Source of the DNA: Rhizomys pruinosus
Taxonomy: Eukaryota > Chordata > Mammalia > Rodentia > Spalacidae
Length of the DNA: 64,000 bases
Direction of reading: 5' to 3'
Assembly (NCBI GenBank): GCA_009823505.1
Contig: VZQC01005092.1
Coordinates: forward strand, 630,285 to 694,284
The notes beneath the pieces are model-generated. The model was not told the DNA's origin. It searched no databases and saw only the letters and a list, made by a program, of their open reading frames with translations. The position numbers and the translations under genes are program-made. Positions 45,260 through 57,174 of the stretch are shown here, one piece after another (positions within the stretch are counted from its first letter, which is position 1; every line of letters begins with the position of its first letter).

Positions 45260-46469
45260 ATATGGGAAAGGTGTAGGATAATTCAGCACCAAGCTCTACC
45301 AACCCGGTAGGAGACAGCTACAATAGGATCCCCCTGCAGGTGACCCCAGAAGCAGAACTTAGAGGAATAATTGCAGACCTATTGCAGAGAAATTAAAGAA
45401 CATAAAGAAGAATTCAGAGAAGTAAAGAGAGAGAATGAAAAACTCAAAAAGAACCTAGAGGGATACAATGACAAACTAAAGGAAGAACTCAGAGAAGTAA
45501 AGAGAGAGAATGAAAAACTCTAAAAGAACCTAGAGGGATACAATAACAAACTAAAGGAAGAGATTGACAATCTCCAGAAAGAACGAGAGAGAGAAAAAAA
45601 CAAACACCTTAAGGAAGTAGAAACACTGAAAAAGGAGGCCAACCAACGAAGTAAAGAGCACCAAGAAGAGATTGAGAAACTCATAAAGGAAATGGATATA
45701 TTAAGGAAATCACAGGATGAAATGAAAAAAGAAAATAGAACACTTATCCAACCAGGAAGAAAGGAAAGGAAAAAGCCTCAGAAATAGAATGGAGGAAGCA
45801 GAACAAAGAATATCAGATCTGGAAGATAACACAGAGCAACTAAAAAACTCAAATAAAGATTATGAAAAATTTAAAAATACACAAAACTGGAACAACCAGG
45901 AAATATGGGACACTATGAAAAGATCAAACCTCCGCATCATGGGAATAGAGGAAGGAGAAGAATCTCAAGAGAATAGTATTGATCAGATCTTCAACAGAAT
46001 AATAGATGAAAACTTCCCCAAACTAAAAATAGACAAACCCATACAAATACAAGAAGCACATAGGACCCCAAATAGACAAGATCAGAAAAGAAACACCCCA
46101 CGCCATATCATAGTTAAAATGCTAGATGCCCAAAACAAAGACAAAATTCTGAGGGCCACAAAAGAAAAACAAGTCACATACAAAGGGAAACCCATCAGAA
46201 TTACAACTGACTTCTCGCCTCAAACCATGAAAGCAAGAAGAACATGGAGCAAAGCATTCCCTGTGTTAAGGGACTATGGATGCCAACCCAGAATACTTTA
46301 CCCAGCAAAAATGTCGACTATACTTGAAGGAGAGAGAAAAATCTTCCATGACATAAACAAGATGATGGAATACATGTCTGGAAAACCAACTCTTCATAAA
46401 ATACTTGAAGCAATTCAAAGGGCAGAAGAGAGGAGCAACAATCCTCAAACACCTAGGAAAAGAAACTAA
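45260..46469 (+). pseudogene. L1 ORF1, C-terminal two thirds open
   Basis: The frame 45789-46469 (226 codons) is the longest L1 frame in the window. It holds the end of the coiled coil, the RRM (SNLRIMGIEEGEESQEN, FNRIIDENFPKLK) and the C-terminal domain (EAHRTPNR, ITTDFSPQTMKARR, CQPRILYPAKMS) with the basic residues used for RNA binding. Upstream, the coiled-coil part (about 45380-45780) lies in a different frame and has a TAA at 45521 in the second of two 75-bp repeats. A start codon in frame upstream could not be assigned. The protein would lack most of the trimerising coiled coil. Confidence 0.87.
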
Positions 46470-46514
46470 AAAAATCTAAACATAGCGAGTTAGTAGAATC
46501 AGAGGTTAAAACTC

Positions 46515-49500
46515 CAAATGGATAATAAGGTGAAAAAAAAAAATCCATTCTATTAATTATAACATTAAATATTAAAGGGCTGAACTCACCAAATCCGAAG
46601 GTCGAGAGTGGGAGAATGTGGATTAGGAAAGAGAACCCATTTATATACTGTCTGCAAGAAACCAATCTAATTTCAAGGACAGACACCACTTAAGGTGAAG
46701 GATGAAGAAAATATTCCAAGCAAAATGGTACCAAAAAAGAAAGCATGGTGTCGCTATCCAATTCAGACAAACATAGACTTCAAAAAGCAAAAGAAATCAA
46801 AAGAGAAAAAGAGGGCCATATGATCTTCAATTAAAAAAGGAACAATCGATGAATGAAGATCTCACATCAGAAATATATATGCACCAATGCCGGCACATGC
46901 CAAACTTTGTAAAGACAACTCTTTCAGGATATCTCAAGGTCAGCATTAACCCCAGGCATACTAATAGTAGGGACTTCAATAACCCCACTAAGTCCCTTAA
47001 CAGAATCAACAGGACAAAGCATACACAGAGAGACTATCTAGAACTGAATGATACAATACACCAAATGGTACCCTTAGGACACTCCATCACTAATATTCCA
47101 CACAACAGCAACAGAAATACTCATTCGTACTTGCATCCCCCGTGGAAATTTCATAATAGACCATATACTGGGAACACAGGAAAAACTCAACCAAATACAA
47201 AAGACTTGAAATACTCTCATGCATTTTTTCAGACCACCTTGCATACCACTCCAATATAAAAACACCAGGATAAACCCTACAACCTAAAGGAATACATGGA
47301 GACTAAACAACACTCTCCTGAATAATGATAGGTCAAGGAGGAGAAATATAAAAGGAAGAAATAAAAACATTCCTGGCAATACTGAATGGATTAATACAAC
47401 GCCAAAGCAACGGCCTTGGGACATTTTAAAAGCAATCCTCAGAGGTAAGTTTATAGCTCTTAAGTACCGACATTAAAAACAAAAAAAAAAAAATAAACAA
47501 AAAAAAAAAAACAGAAAGAGCACAAGTGAAAGGATCTAACACTCCAGCTACAAGTCACTTGAGAGACAACAAACACAAATGAACCCTAAATCGCAGACAA
47601 GAAAGACATAACAAAAAAATCAGAGCAGCGATCAATGAAATAGAAACAAAAGAAAACCATTACAAAAAAAAATCACCGTTCTTTGACGAGACTAAACGAG
47701 ATAGACAGACCTTAGCCTAGTTAACCAAAAAGAAAGAAGAACAACTCCCAAATCAATAGTCTGTGATGAAAAGGGAATATTACAAACATACATAATGACA
47801 AGATCCCAGTGACAATCATATGGAATTCTTTAAAAACCTATACTCTACTAAGTTGAATGAAAACCTGAGCAATGGATGAAATATCTGAAATCTTTGGAAT
47901 CACCAAAGCTCAAACCAAAAGAGATCGATTTATCTTAACAGACCAAATAATATGTGAAGGAAATTGCAGATGTAATACAGCAGCCTCTCAACCAAAACAA
48001 TGCCCAGGCCCAGATGGTTTTCACAGCAGAATTCTATTAAAAATATTTCAAAAAAGGACTTACAACCATAATATTCAAGTTGTTTAGAAGGATAAAAACG
48101 GAGGGAGTTCTCCCAGATTCTTCTATGAAGCCAGCCAAATCACTATACAAAACCAGGCAAAGAGGCAACTAAAAAGGAGAACTATAGACCCATCTCCCAA
48201 TGAACACAGATGCCCCAAAATTCCAAATAGGATACTGGCAAATCACCTACAGACCCACATTCATGAGATCATCCACCATGACCAAGTTGTATTCATACCA
48301 GAGATGCAGGGATGGTTTCAACATATGAAAAATCAATAAAATATCATCAAGCCATATAACCGGACTGAAAGACAAAAACCACACCATCATCTCAATTGAC
48401 GCGGAAAAAAGCCTTTGACAAAATCCAGCATCCGTTACGTTTAAAAGTCCAGAGGGAATTGTATTGGTGGGATCATTACCTTAATGTAATCAACAGCAAT
48501 TTATACAGGAAACCCACAGCCAATATCATCCTAAAGGGGAAACGACAGACAGAAGCATTTCCCCTTAAGGGTAGGAATTCGGCAAGTTTGTCCCCTGACA
48601 CCACCGGTAGAAGAACTAAATTAAACCTGTACCTCTCCACCCTGTACAAAAGTCAATTTCACATGGTTCAAAATTCAAAGACATTCACACGTTGAATGAC
48701 ATCAAAACCTCTGGAGGTGTTAGAAGCGAAACTTGGCAGCAGTACTACAAGAAGTAGGTGTGAGAAAAGAATTCCCCCTAACTCAGACCGCAGCTGCCAC
48801 AAGAAATAAGGTCATCAGTTGACAAAATGGGACCTCATTAAACTCAAACGCTTTTGTATATCAAAGGAAACATAAAGGAAGTGAAGAGAACCCACAGAAT
48901 GGGAGGCAACCTTCACAGCAGATAATCCGACAAAGCATTAATTTCCAGAGTATACAAGCTACTGCAAAAAACAAAGAGAGAAAGAAAACAAATGGAATCA
49001 ATCAGAAGATGGAGCACAGATCTGAACAGAGACTTCACAGAGGAGGAATTCGAAATGGCTGAGAAAGAAGATAACAACGTAAGGAAAAGTGTTAACCATC
49101 GCTAATAATTAAGGAAATGCAAATGTTACAACCCACCTTAAGATACCATCTTATTCCACGTAGACTGGCTAGGGATCAAGAAAAACATGTTACCAAGTGC
49201 TGTAGAGGGTGTGGGAGACAGGGGAACACTCATCCATTGCTGGTGGAATGTACTTGTGCAGCCACTCTGGAAAGCAATATGGAGAACACTTAAAAACTCA
49301 AAATGCGCTTCCATTTGGCCCAGTATACCACTCCTGGGCATATATACCCACAAGACACCTCTTACTGCAAAGATAATGCACATCTATGTTTATGCAGGCT
49401 CTGTTCACAATATCAAAACGCGGGAACCAGCCCAGGTGCCCCCTTAATGACAAGTGGATAGAGAAAATGTGGTACATGTATAAAATTGCGTTCTATGCAG

Positions 49501-49640
49501 CGTTAAAGAGGGACAACATCATGAACTTTGCAGGATGGTAAATGCTGGAGCTAGAAGACATTCTGTTAATACGTCCACACAGTCCCAGGAAAACAAACGA
49601 AAAATGGTTCTCTTATATGTGGATGCTAGTACCACTAACC
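46515..49640 (+). pseudogene. L1 ORF2, many frameshifts, RT active site deleted
   Basis: Endonuclease (46550-47270), the inter-domain region and the RT N-terminal half are recognisable, for example the block at 48380-48600 equivalent to 30840-31070. At about 48605 the sequence jumps from the palm to a position equivalent to 32175 in the 27.9-kb L1, so roughly 0.85 kb including FADD is missing. The C-terminal part follows to 49640. Single-base insertions and deletions are unusually frequent throughout, and no frame exceeds ~136 codons. Confidence 0.83.
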
Positions 49641-49649
49641 CAGTTATAA

Positions 49650-52053
49650 ATATTTTCTTGTGGAGGAGGGATGTATATTAAACGAACAACCACAGAAAGA
49701 TTGCATCAGGAAGGCGGATGATAATGGGAAATCGGGGGATGGGTGGGAGGGGTGGGAGAGGGAAATAGGTGTATATTCGATTGGTGAATGTTTAATTGAC
49801 GTGAGTTCAACAAGTATCCTGTTTTGCCCAGACACTGTCTTCAAGATACATGGTGTTTTAGGACTTAGTAAAGTATTAAATATGTGTATATTGGGCAACC
49901 TGATTTGATGGCTGATTTAAAACCGGTACATGCCTCTGAGTTAATTGGAGTTATAAATTGCTGTTGTTCACATTAGCTTTAACTAAAAATCTGTATAACA
50001 ATTCTTTGGGATTGGTATAAACCAATGTTTTGTTCTCTATAATTTTACTGTTAACATATAGTATCACCTGGTAGCTATCTCTTCACCCTATAGGATGATT
50101 TAACTCCAAAATAAAATTGTTTACCAAGTTTAATCCACATTTACCAGAACCCAACACAGCTGGATAAACTTGATGAAATCTGTGCCTTGATTTCAACCTA
50201 TAGGTATGGCTTTATAAAATAACTGCTTTTTTGAGATTCATGGGTCAAAAAATAAAAACCTTTTTAACTAAAAAACGGGGGATATAGATAGAGATATGAC
50301 AACTTTTTTGTCAAAAAACCTTGCAACCCAAATCTTCAAACTAATATGGGAAAGGATTGAATGTTCCAACAGGCCCGAGTATCACCAACTTAATGGCTGA
50401 GAAAGAAAATGCAGCTTTGCAGTGAGTAGGATGTACCAGGAAAGTGCCAGCAGAAGATGACTCTCTGGGCATTGAAGGGAGGAAACGCCTCAGATTGCTG
50501 AAGACATCAGGCCCTTCTCTGTATCCTAATAGTAACAATATTTTTAAATGTTTTCCTACTAAGTACCTTCTAGGTGCCACAAAGGTTTAATAAGAGAGAC
50601 TTTCTTAACCCCCCCCACTAGCATTAGAATAAGAAAATAGGATGAGATGAGGGTCGGTATCAACTTTAGATTGGCCCCAGTTGTTATGAGGTCTTCTCTT
50701 GAAAAAATCAGTTAAACACTGCCTTCTTACTTGACTAATGGACATAGAAACTCTGAAAAAGGATTATTCTCTATTCATAACCAAATATAATGCTAAAGTC
50801 TCCATTACGTATGCACTTGAACAAAATATATTACTACAGAGCTCTGACATCAAACAATGGATTATTTCTACCAAGGAGATGTTGGCCAGGGGATCCAAGT
50901 GGCCCAACAAAAGGTCCTTGCCTCCAAAAACTGGGATACTGCAGGAAGAGAGGCAAATAAGGCCTGCTGGTTGAAGACCGAAATAAAACATGGGCAAAGA
51001 TTGTATGGAGACTGCACTTGCAGTTATAAACAGATGGTCTCTGGAAGCCAAGGAGTGTTACCAAGGCCACTAAACCAATAAATGCAAATATTGGTTCCTT
51101 GAGTCAGCAAAGACTCTCCGTCGCACAAGCTGCAGAACCTCATCTGCCTGGAAAAGACTGCGCAGCAGAGGCGCCCTTTTTGTTTATCCAAAATCTAACT
51201 TGGCTATTAGCAATCTTTCTCTTGGAGGAATAACCAAAGGCGATGCCACAAGCCCCCTTACATCCTCTAATGGTTAGGGAGATTGTATAAACCACAGAAA
51301 ATAACACTCTGCCTACTTAACAGAATAAAATGTAAATCATGAATTTTAACATACCATCGATACATTCTGTGTCTATACCCAAAGTAACCTACCATAACAA
51401 TCAGTACTGTTTAAATACCTTATATCTAATTGGCGTGTGCTTCATCGATAGGATCGAAAGGTTATTTAGTACTGTTTAACTCCTATATATCTAATTGCAT
51501 GTGCTTCATTAGTAGGATCGAAAGGTTATGCCTGGACAAGCTGGCAGCCCATGAAAGAAAACAGCCAGAATTGACTAGAGACCAAGACAACAGCTCCAGA
51601 GAAAGTAGACTGTTTTGCTTCTCATCCACCTGTGCCCCTTTTCTAAGCCTAGGGAACAATCTGTGGAAGAGGGGGCATGGTAGAATGTAAGAGCTGCGAT
51701 TGGGGTTAGTGATGAAACTACAACAATATAGACTGGACACTCATTTGATCAACTTGATTGAACATACAAGCCCCCCCCTGCTGGATGGTGGGATCCATGA
51801 GCTGTGTGGGTTTGGGCACAACTGCTTGCAAATTGGTTTTACATGAAGGATGCTTGTACTCACAAATTATCACTTATTGTTAAAAAAATGAAAACAAAAC
51901 AAAACGAAAAAGCAGAGAAAGATGCAGAAAAGTTATGGCAGAATGCATTATCTGGAATGGGTAGGGGTGGGGTGGGGGGAAGGGAACGGGATATATGCCT
52001 GAACTGAATTGGAAAATGATGTATGAAATACACAAAGCATCAATAAAAAAAAA
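49650..52053 (+). mobile_element. Long (~2.4 kb) L1 3' UTR
   Basis: It contains a first G-rich tract (49734-49762) with several runs of three to five G, an inverted module (49930-50135) relative to the L1 at 27.9 kb, the segment shared with 11.28-12.96 kb and 33.4-34.4 kb, and an internal AATAAA at 51077-51082. A ~50-bp local duplication lies around 51405-51530 (tatatctaattgc, gtaggatcgaaaggttat). It ends in a second G-rich tract (51958-51988) and AATAAA at 52042. Rodent L1 3' UTRs I know are nearer 0.5-0.8 kb. Confidence 0.75.
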
Positions 52054-52442
52054 GAAGAGAAACACAAGATGTTAATCGTGGGTGCCCTGGTGATATCTCG
52101 GTCCTGTTTTAAAGCTGCTTTGTGTCCTGTGCTGGCTGTATTGAGCTTTTGTTATTTACGAACAGATCATTTAAAAGGCCCCCCACTAATGGAATGTCAC
52201 AGGCTCTGTTCCTTTATCTTGGCTTCTTGCCAACCAATAATCTATCTTTACTATTATCTGATTTAATTTATCCATAAAAAAGGCCAGTAATAACTCACCT
52301 GGGGGAACCAAATGGAACGAACAGCTACATAAGTGTTTTTGTAAAGTGAAAGACATGTGACAGTATTGGGTTGAAGAATGGCATTATTTATGGTGAACAT
52401 GTTTCCTAACTTATTAAAAATATTATAATAGCAAAAAAAAAA
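52054..52442 (+). mobile_element. Apparent 3'-transduced segment with poly(A)
   Basis: After the weak L1 poly(A) comes 378 bp of sequence unrelated to any L1 in the window. It ends with the variant signal ATTAAA (52413-52418) 15 bp before a ten-A run, and the TSD-like flank follows at once. Read-through to a downstream poly(A) site followed by retrotransposition gives this structure. A separate processed insertion is the alternative. Confidence 0.7.
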
Positions 52443-52460
52443 GAATTTCATATAAATTTT

Positions 52461-52680
52461 GGGTGCTGGAGAGATGGCCTAGCGGCTGAGAGAGCCAACT
52501 GCTCTTGCAGAGGACCCGGGTTCGATCCCCAGCACCCACATGGTGGCTGAGAACCATTTAACTCCAGTTCCAGGGGAATCCAACACGCTCTTCTGACCTC
52601 CACGGCATTGACACGGGTGCACAAACCTGCATGCAGACAGTACATTCATACACATACGAAAATAAATAAATTAATTAATT
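52461..52680 (+). mobile_element. B2-type SINE, single-block subfamily
   Basis: The head (gtgctggagagatggcctag), a B-box and one central block are present; a few bases are missing in the cattgcacgacacgg region. The A-rich tail runs on into AT-rich DNA. It inserted next to the 3' flank of the nested L1. Confidence 0.92.
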
Positions 52681-53208
52681 AAAAAATAAATTTAAAAAAT
52701 TTAAAGAATTTAATAAAAATTTAAAATAAGTTTAGAATATAAACTGTACTTTATTATAATATGTCAATAACTCAGGGATTATACTGAAATTATTCTATAA
52801 ATCTATCAATACTTTTTTTTGTTCCCTCACCTTTGTAATGCTCCAAATTATGCCCTTATAAGCAACACATATGTATCAAAATTATGACCTCTGGGAATAA
52901 ACTGTATGTCAATTCCTAGATATGCTTTGGGATTCACATTGTTTCCTATAAGTTTCATATTATTCTAGATTATGAATACATACCTTCCACCCATATATGG
53001 TTTTTACAGTGTGTGAATATACATAGTAGATCAATTCTAGAGCCCATTAAGAGATTCACATTAGCACAGTTGCTTTCAGGTACACAGAAATGTAGCAATA
53101 AAGTTGCTCAGTTTGCCTGCAAACTGGGGATTTGGTGTTAGCATCCACAAATGAGGAAAACCATTCACCTTTTTTATTCTGGAACTGTGTTACTTCACTT
53201 AGTATAAT

Positions 53209-56200
53209 CTATTTACCTGCAAACCTCATGATGTCATCTTTCTTTACTGCTGCATAGAACTCCATTGTGTAGATGTACCACATTTTTGTTATCCAGTCAT
53301 TGGTTGAGGAGCATTTGAGTTGGTTCCAGCTCTTCACTATTGTGAAGAGAGTTGCAATAAACATAGCTGTGCATGTATCTTTGTGGTAGGATAAGTCTTG
53401 TGGGTATATACCCAGGAGTGGCATGGTTGGGTCAGGTGGTAGGCAAATTTTGAGTCTTTCAAGTGTTCTCCACACTGCTTGTCTCAGTGATTGTTCAAGT
53501 TTACATTCCCACCAGCAGTGGATGGGTGTTCCCTTTTCCCCACAACCTCTCCAGCATTTGGTATCTTTTGTTTTCTTGATCCTAACCAGTCTTAGTGGAG
53601 TGAGATGATACCTTAGTGTGGTTTTAATACACATTTCCTTAATTATTAACTATGTTGAACACGTTTTAAGATGTTTCTCAGCCATCTTTACTTCCTTACT
53701 TGTGAAGTCTCTGTTCAGCTCTTTACTCCATCTTATGAAAAAATCATTTTTCTTACTTCTTTGTTTTTTAAGTAGTTTATATAGTCTGGAGGTTAATGCT
53801 TTGTCAGATGTATCAGTGGTGAAGGTTTCCTCCCATTCTGTGGGTTTTATCTTTACTTCCTTGATTGTGTCTTTAGCTGTACAAAAGCTTTTGAGTTTGA
53901 TGAGGACCCACTTGTCAGCTGTTGTACTTATTTCCTGTGCAGCTGCTGTTTGATTTAGAAAGTCTTTTCCTACACCTGTGTCTTGTAGGCTGCTGCCAAC
54001 TTTTTCTTTTATCACCTTCAGGGTTTCAGGTTTAAGATTGAGATCTTTGATCCACTTGGAGTTTATTTTTGTACAGGGTGAGATGTAGGGGTTTTAATTT
54101 TGTTCTTCTACAAATGATGATCCAGTTTTGCCAACACAATTTGCTGAAGATGCTATCTTTCCTCCACTGAGCTTTTGTGGACCCTTTGTCAAATATGAGG
54201 TGGTTGACATTATATGAGCTCAAGTTTGGATCTTCAGTTTTGTTCCATTGGTCAATGGGTCTGTTTTTGTGCCAGTACCAGGCGGTCCTTATGACTATAG
54301 GCCTGTAATATAGCTTGAACTCTGGTAAAGTAATCCCCCCTGTATTGCACTTTTCACCCAGTGTTGCTTTAGCTATTCAGGGTTTTCTTTTTTCCCATAT
54401 GAATTTAAGGATTTTTTTCCAACCGTGTGAAAAAGCTCATGGGGATTTTGATAGGGATTGCATTGAATCTGTATATAAATTTGGGTAAAATGGACATTTT
54501 TACTATATTAATTTTTCCAATCCATGAGCATGAAGGGTCTTTCCATCTGTTGATGTCATCTTCAATCTCCTTCTTCAGGGTTTTAAAATTTTTGTGGTAG
54601 AGGTCTTTGGTGACTTTGGTTAGGTTTATTTCCAGGTATTTTTTTTAGGCTATTGGGATCACGAAGTTCTCTTTATATTCCTCCAGTTGCTTATTGTTGG
54701 TCAAGAAAGGCTACTGATTTTTCTAGGTTTATTATGAATACCACCACTTTACTGAAACTTTTAATTGCTTCTAGGAGATTTCTGGTAGAGTTTTTTTTTA
54801 ATTATTTATTTATTTATTTATTTATTTGAACTCATTGTCTACGTGTAGGTTAGCATTCCTTAGGTAAACTATCATATCATCTGCAAAAAGGATAGTTTTA
54901 CTTCCTCTTTTCTGATTAGTACTAATTTATATTTGCTTTCTTACCTTATTGCCCTAGCAAGCATTTCAAGCACTATATTGGAGAGGAGTAGTGATAGTGA
55001 AGAGCCTGCTGTGTTCCTGCCTTTAACTTCTAACTTTAGCTTCTAACTTTTCTCCATTTGAGATTATGTTGGCTGTGAATTTCTTGATTATGGCTTTGAT
55101 TACATTGAGGAATCATCCCTCCAGTACAATTCCCTCTAGGACTTTAAGTATGAAGAGATGCTGAATTTTATTGAAGGCTTTTTATTCATCTATTGAGATG
55201 ATAATGTGTTTTTTGTCTTTCAGTCCATTTATGTGATTCATGATATTTATTGATTTACATATGTTGAACCATCTCTGAATCACTGGTATAAATCCAACAT
55301 GGTCATGATGAATGATCTTTTTGATGTGGGTCTGTATGTGATTTGCAAGTATTTTGCTGAGAATTTTTGCATATGTGTTCACTAATGATATGGGTCTATA
55401 GTTTTCTTTCTTGCATCTTTGCCTATTTTTTTGGTATTAGAGTGATGCTGGCTTCATAGAAGGAATTTTGGATATTTCCCTGTTTGTATCATTTTGAAAA
55501 GTTTGAATAGTGATGTTTGTAAGAGCTCCTTAAATGTTTTATAGAATTCTGCTGTGAAATCATCTGGGCCTGGGATTTTTTTAGTTGGGAGGCTTTTTAT
55601 TACATCTTCAATTTCCTCAAGTGTTATGGGTCTGTTTAAGCTGTCAATCTTTTCTTGGTTAAGCTTTGGTGAATTCCAGGATTTCAGACATTCATCCATT
55701 TCTCCTAGGTTTTCAAATGTAGTAGAGTATAGGTTTTTGAAGTATTCTTGCATGACTGTTTGTATCTTTTCTTTATCTGTTGTGATGTTTCCCCTTTCAT
55801 CACAAATGCTACTGATTTGCAGTTGCTCTTTATTTTGGCTAAATGGGCTAGAGTTCTGTCTATATTGGTTATCTTTTCAAAGAACCAGCTTTTGGATTCA
55901 TTGATTTTTTTTATTGTTCTATGTGTTTCTATTTCATTGCTTTCTTCTCTGATTTTTGTTATTTCTTCCTGCCTGTTGGCTTTAGGGTTAATTTGTTATT
56001 GTCTCTCACGTGTTTTTATCTGCAGTGTTAGATCAGTTATTTGTTCTCTTTCTGTTTTTGTTTTTTTTTTTTTTTTAATGTGGGCACTTATGGCTATAAA
56101 TTTCCCTCTTAGGACTGATTTAAATGTATCCCATGGGTTTGCTGTGTTGTACTGTCATTTTTGTTTGGTTCCAGGAGTGCTTTTATTTCATTATTTCTTC

Positions 56201-56990
56201 CCTGACCCACTCATTATTGAGGATTGTGTTGTTTAGTCTCCATGTGTTCTTATAGTTAGTAGGGCTTATCCTGGTGTTAATATTGAGCTTTATTGCACTG
56301 TGGTCTGATAGAATTCATTAAATAATTTCAATCCTTTTGTATTTGTTGAGATTTCTTTTTTGTCCCAGTATGTGGTCGATTTTGGAGAATGTTCCCTGGG
56401 GTGCTGAGTAGAAAGTATATTCTCTGATATTTAGGTGGCATATTCTATCTGTGAGGTCCATTTTGTGTATTGTATTGCTCAGTTCTGATATCTCTCTATT
56501 TTTTTTTTTGTCCAGTTAACCTAGCCAAGGGACTCAGTGGGCTACTAAATCCACCATTATTAGTATGTTGTGATTAATCTATACCATGAGGTTCTGTATA
56601 ATTGTGTTTATAAAGTTCAGTACACTGGAGTTTGTTTGTATATATTCATGATTGTGAAATCTTCATGGTTAATTGTTCCATTGTTAAGGATATAATGGCC
56701 TTCTTTAGTCTTTTCTGATTAATTTTACTCTAAGGTCTATTTTGTCTAATATTAGAATAGCAACTCTTGCTTGCTTTTTGGTACCATTTGCTTGGAATAT
56801 TTTTTCCATCCTTTCACTTTAAAGTGGTGTCTGTCCTTGAGAGTGAGATGGGTTTCTTGAGGCAGCATATATATGAATTCCATTTCCTAATCCATTCTCC
56901 CAGTCTATGTCTTTTGTTTGGGGAGTTTAGACCATTAATATTTAAGGTTATTATTGAGAGATGTATGTTTTTTCCTTTCAACTTATTTTT
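53209..56990 (-). pseudogene. L1 ORF2 on the minus strand (RT motif intact, stops)
   Basis: Read in complement, the N-terminus with ITLNINGLNSPN lies at about 56945-56905, the endonuclease continues to ~56300 and RT spans roughly 55900-54850. Open pieces include 55753-55454 (SLNRPITLEEIEDVIKSLPT) and 55382-55182. The catalytic FADD is intact at 54888-54877. The cysteine motif (CWRGC, IHCWWEC) is intact near 53560-53500, in the open frame 53634-53209 that ends the protein. A (TTTA)n run at 54800-54826 and several frameshifts inactivate it. Confidence 0.88.
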
Positions 56991-57174
56991 CATTTGTATT
57001 CTTGGTCTAGCTATTTATTTACTCTGTTATGCTTTTGTTAATTTCTCTCTTGGTTTGATTGAGGATAGTTGCTCCTTTCCTCTGTCCTTTGAATTGCTTT
57101 GAGTATTTTCTGAAGTATTGGGTTTTCTTGACATGTATTCTTTCATTTTTGTCTATGTCATTACTTTTCTTTCT

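Larger units (their letters stand above)
44628..52440 (+). mobile_element. Plus-strand L1 nested in minus-strand L1, with 3' transduction
   Basis: Order: monomers (44631-44960), 5' UTR, ORF1 (to 46469), ORF2 (46515-49640, defective), a very long 3' UTR (49650-52053), 378 bp of non-L1 sequence (52054-52431) and a second poly(A) (52433-52442). The flanks aagaatttaatata (44614-44627) and aagaatttcatata (52441-52454) match at 13 of 14 bases and fit a TSD placed after the second poly(A). Together these indicate one 7.8-kb insertion. Confidence 0.83.

Noticed and set aside
55748..56236. 162-codon plus-strand ORF resembling a membrane protein
   Set aside because: Antisense of A-rich L1 ORF2; the hydrophobicity comes from T-rich complement codons.
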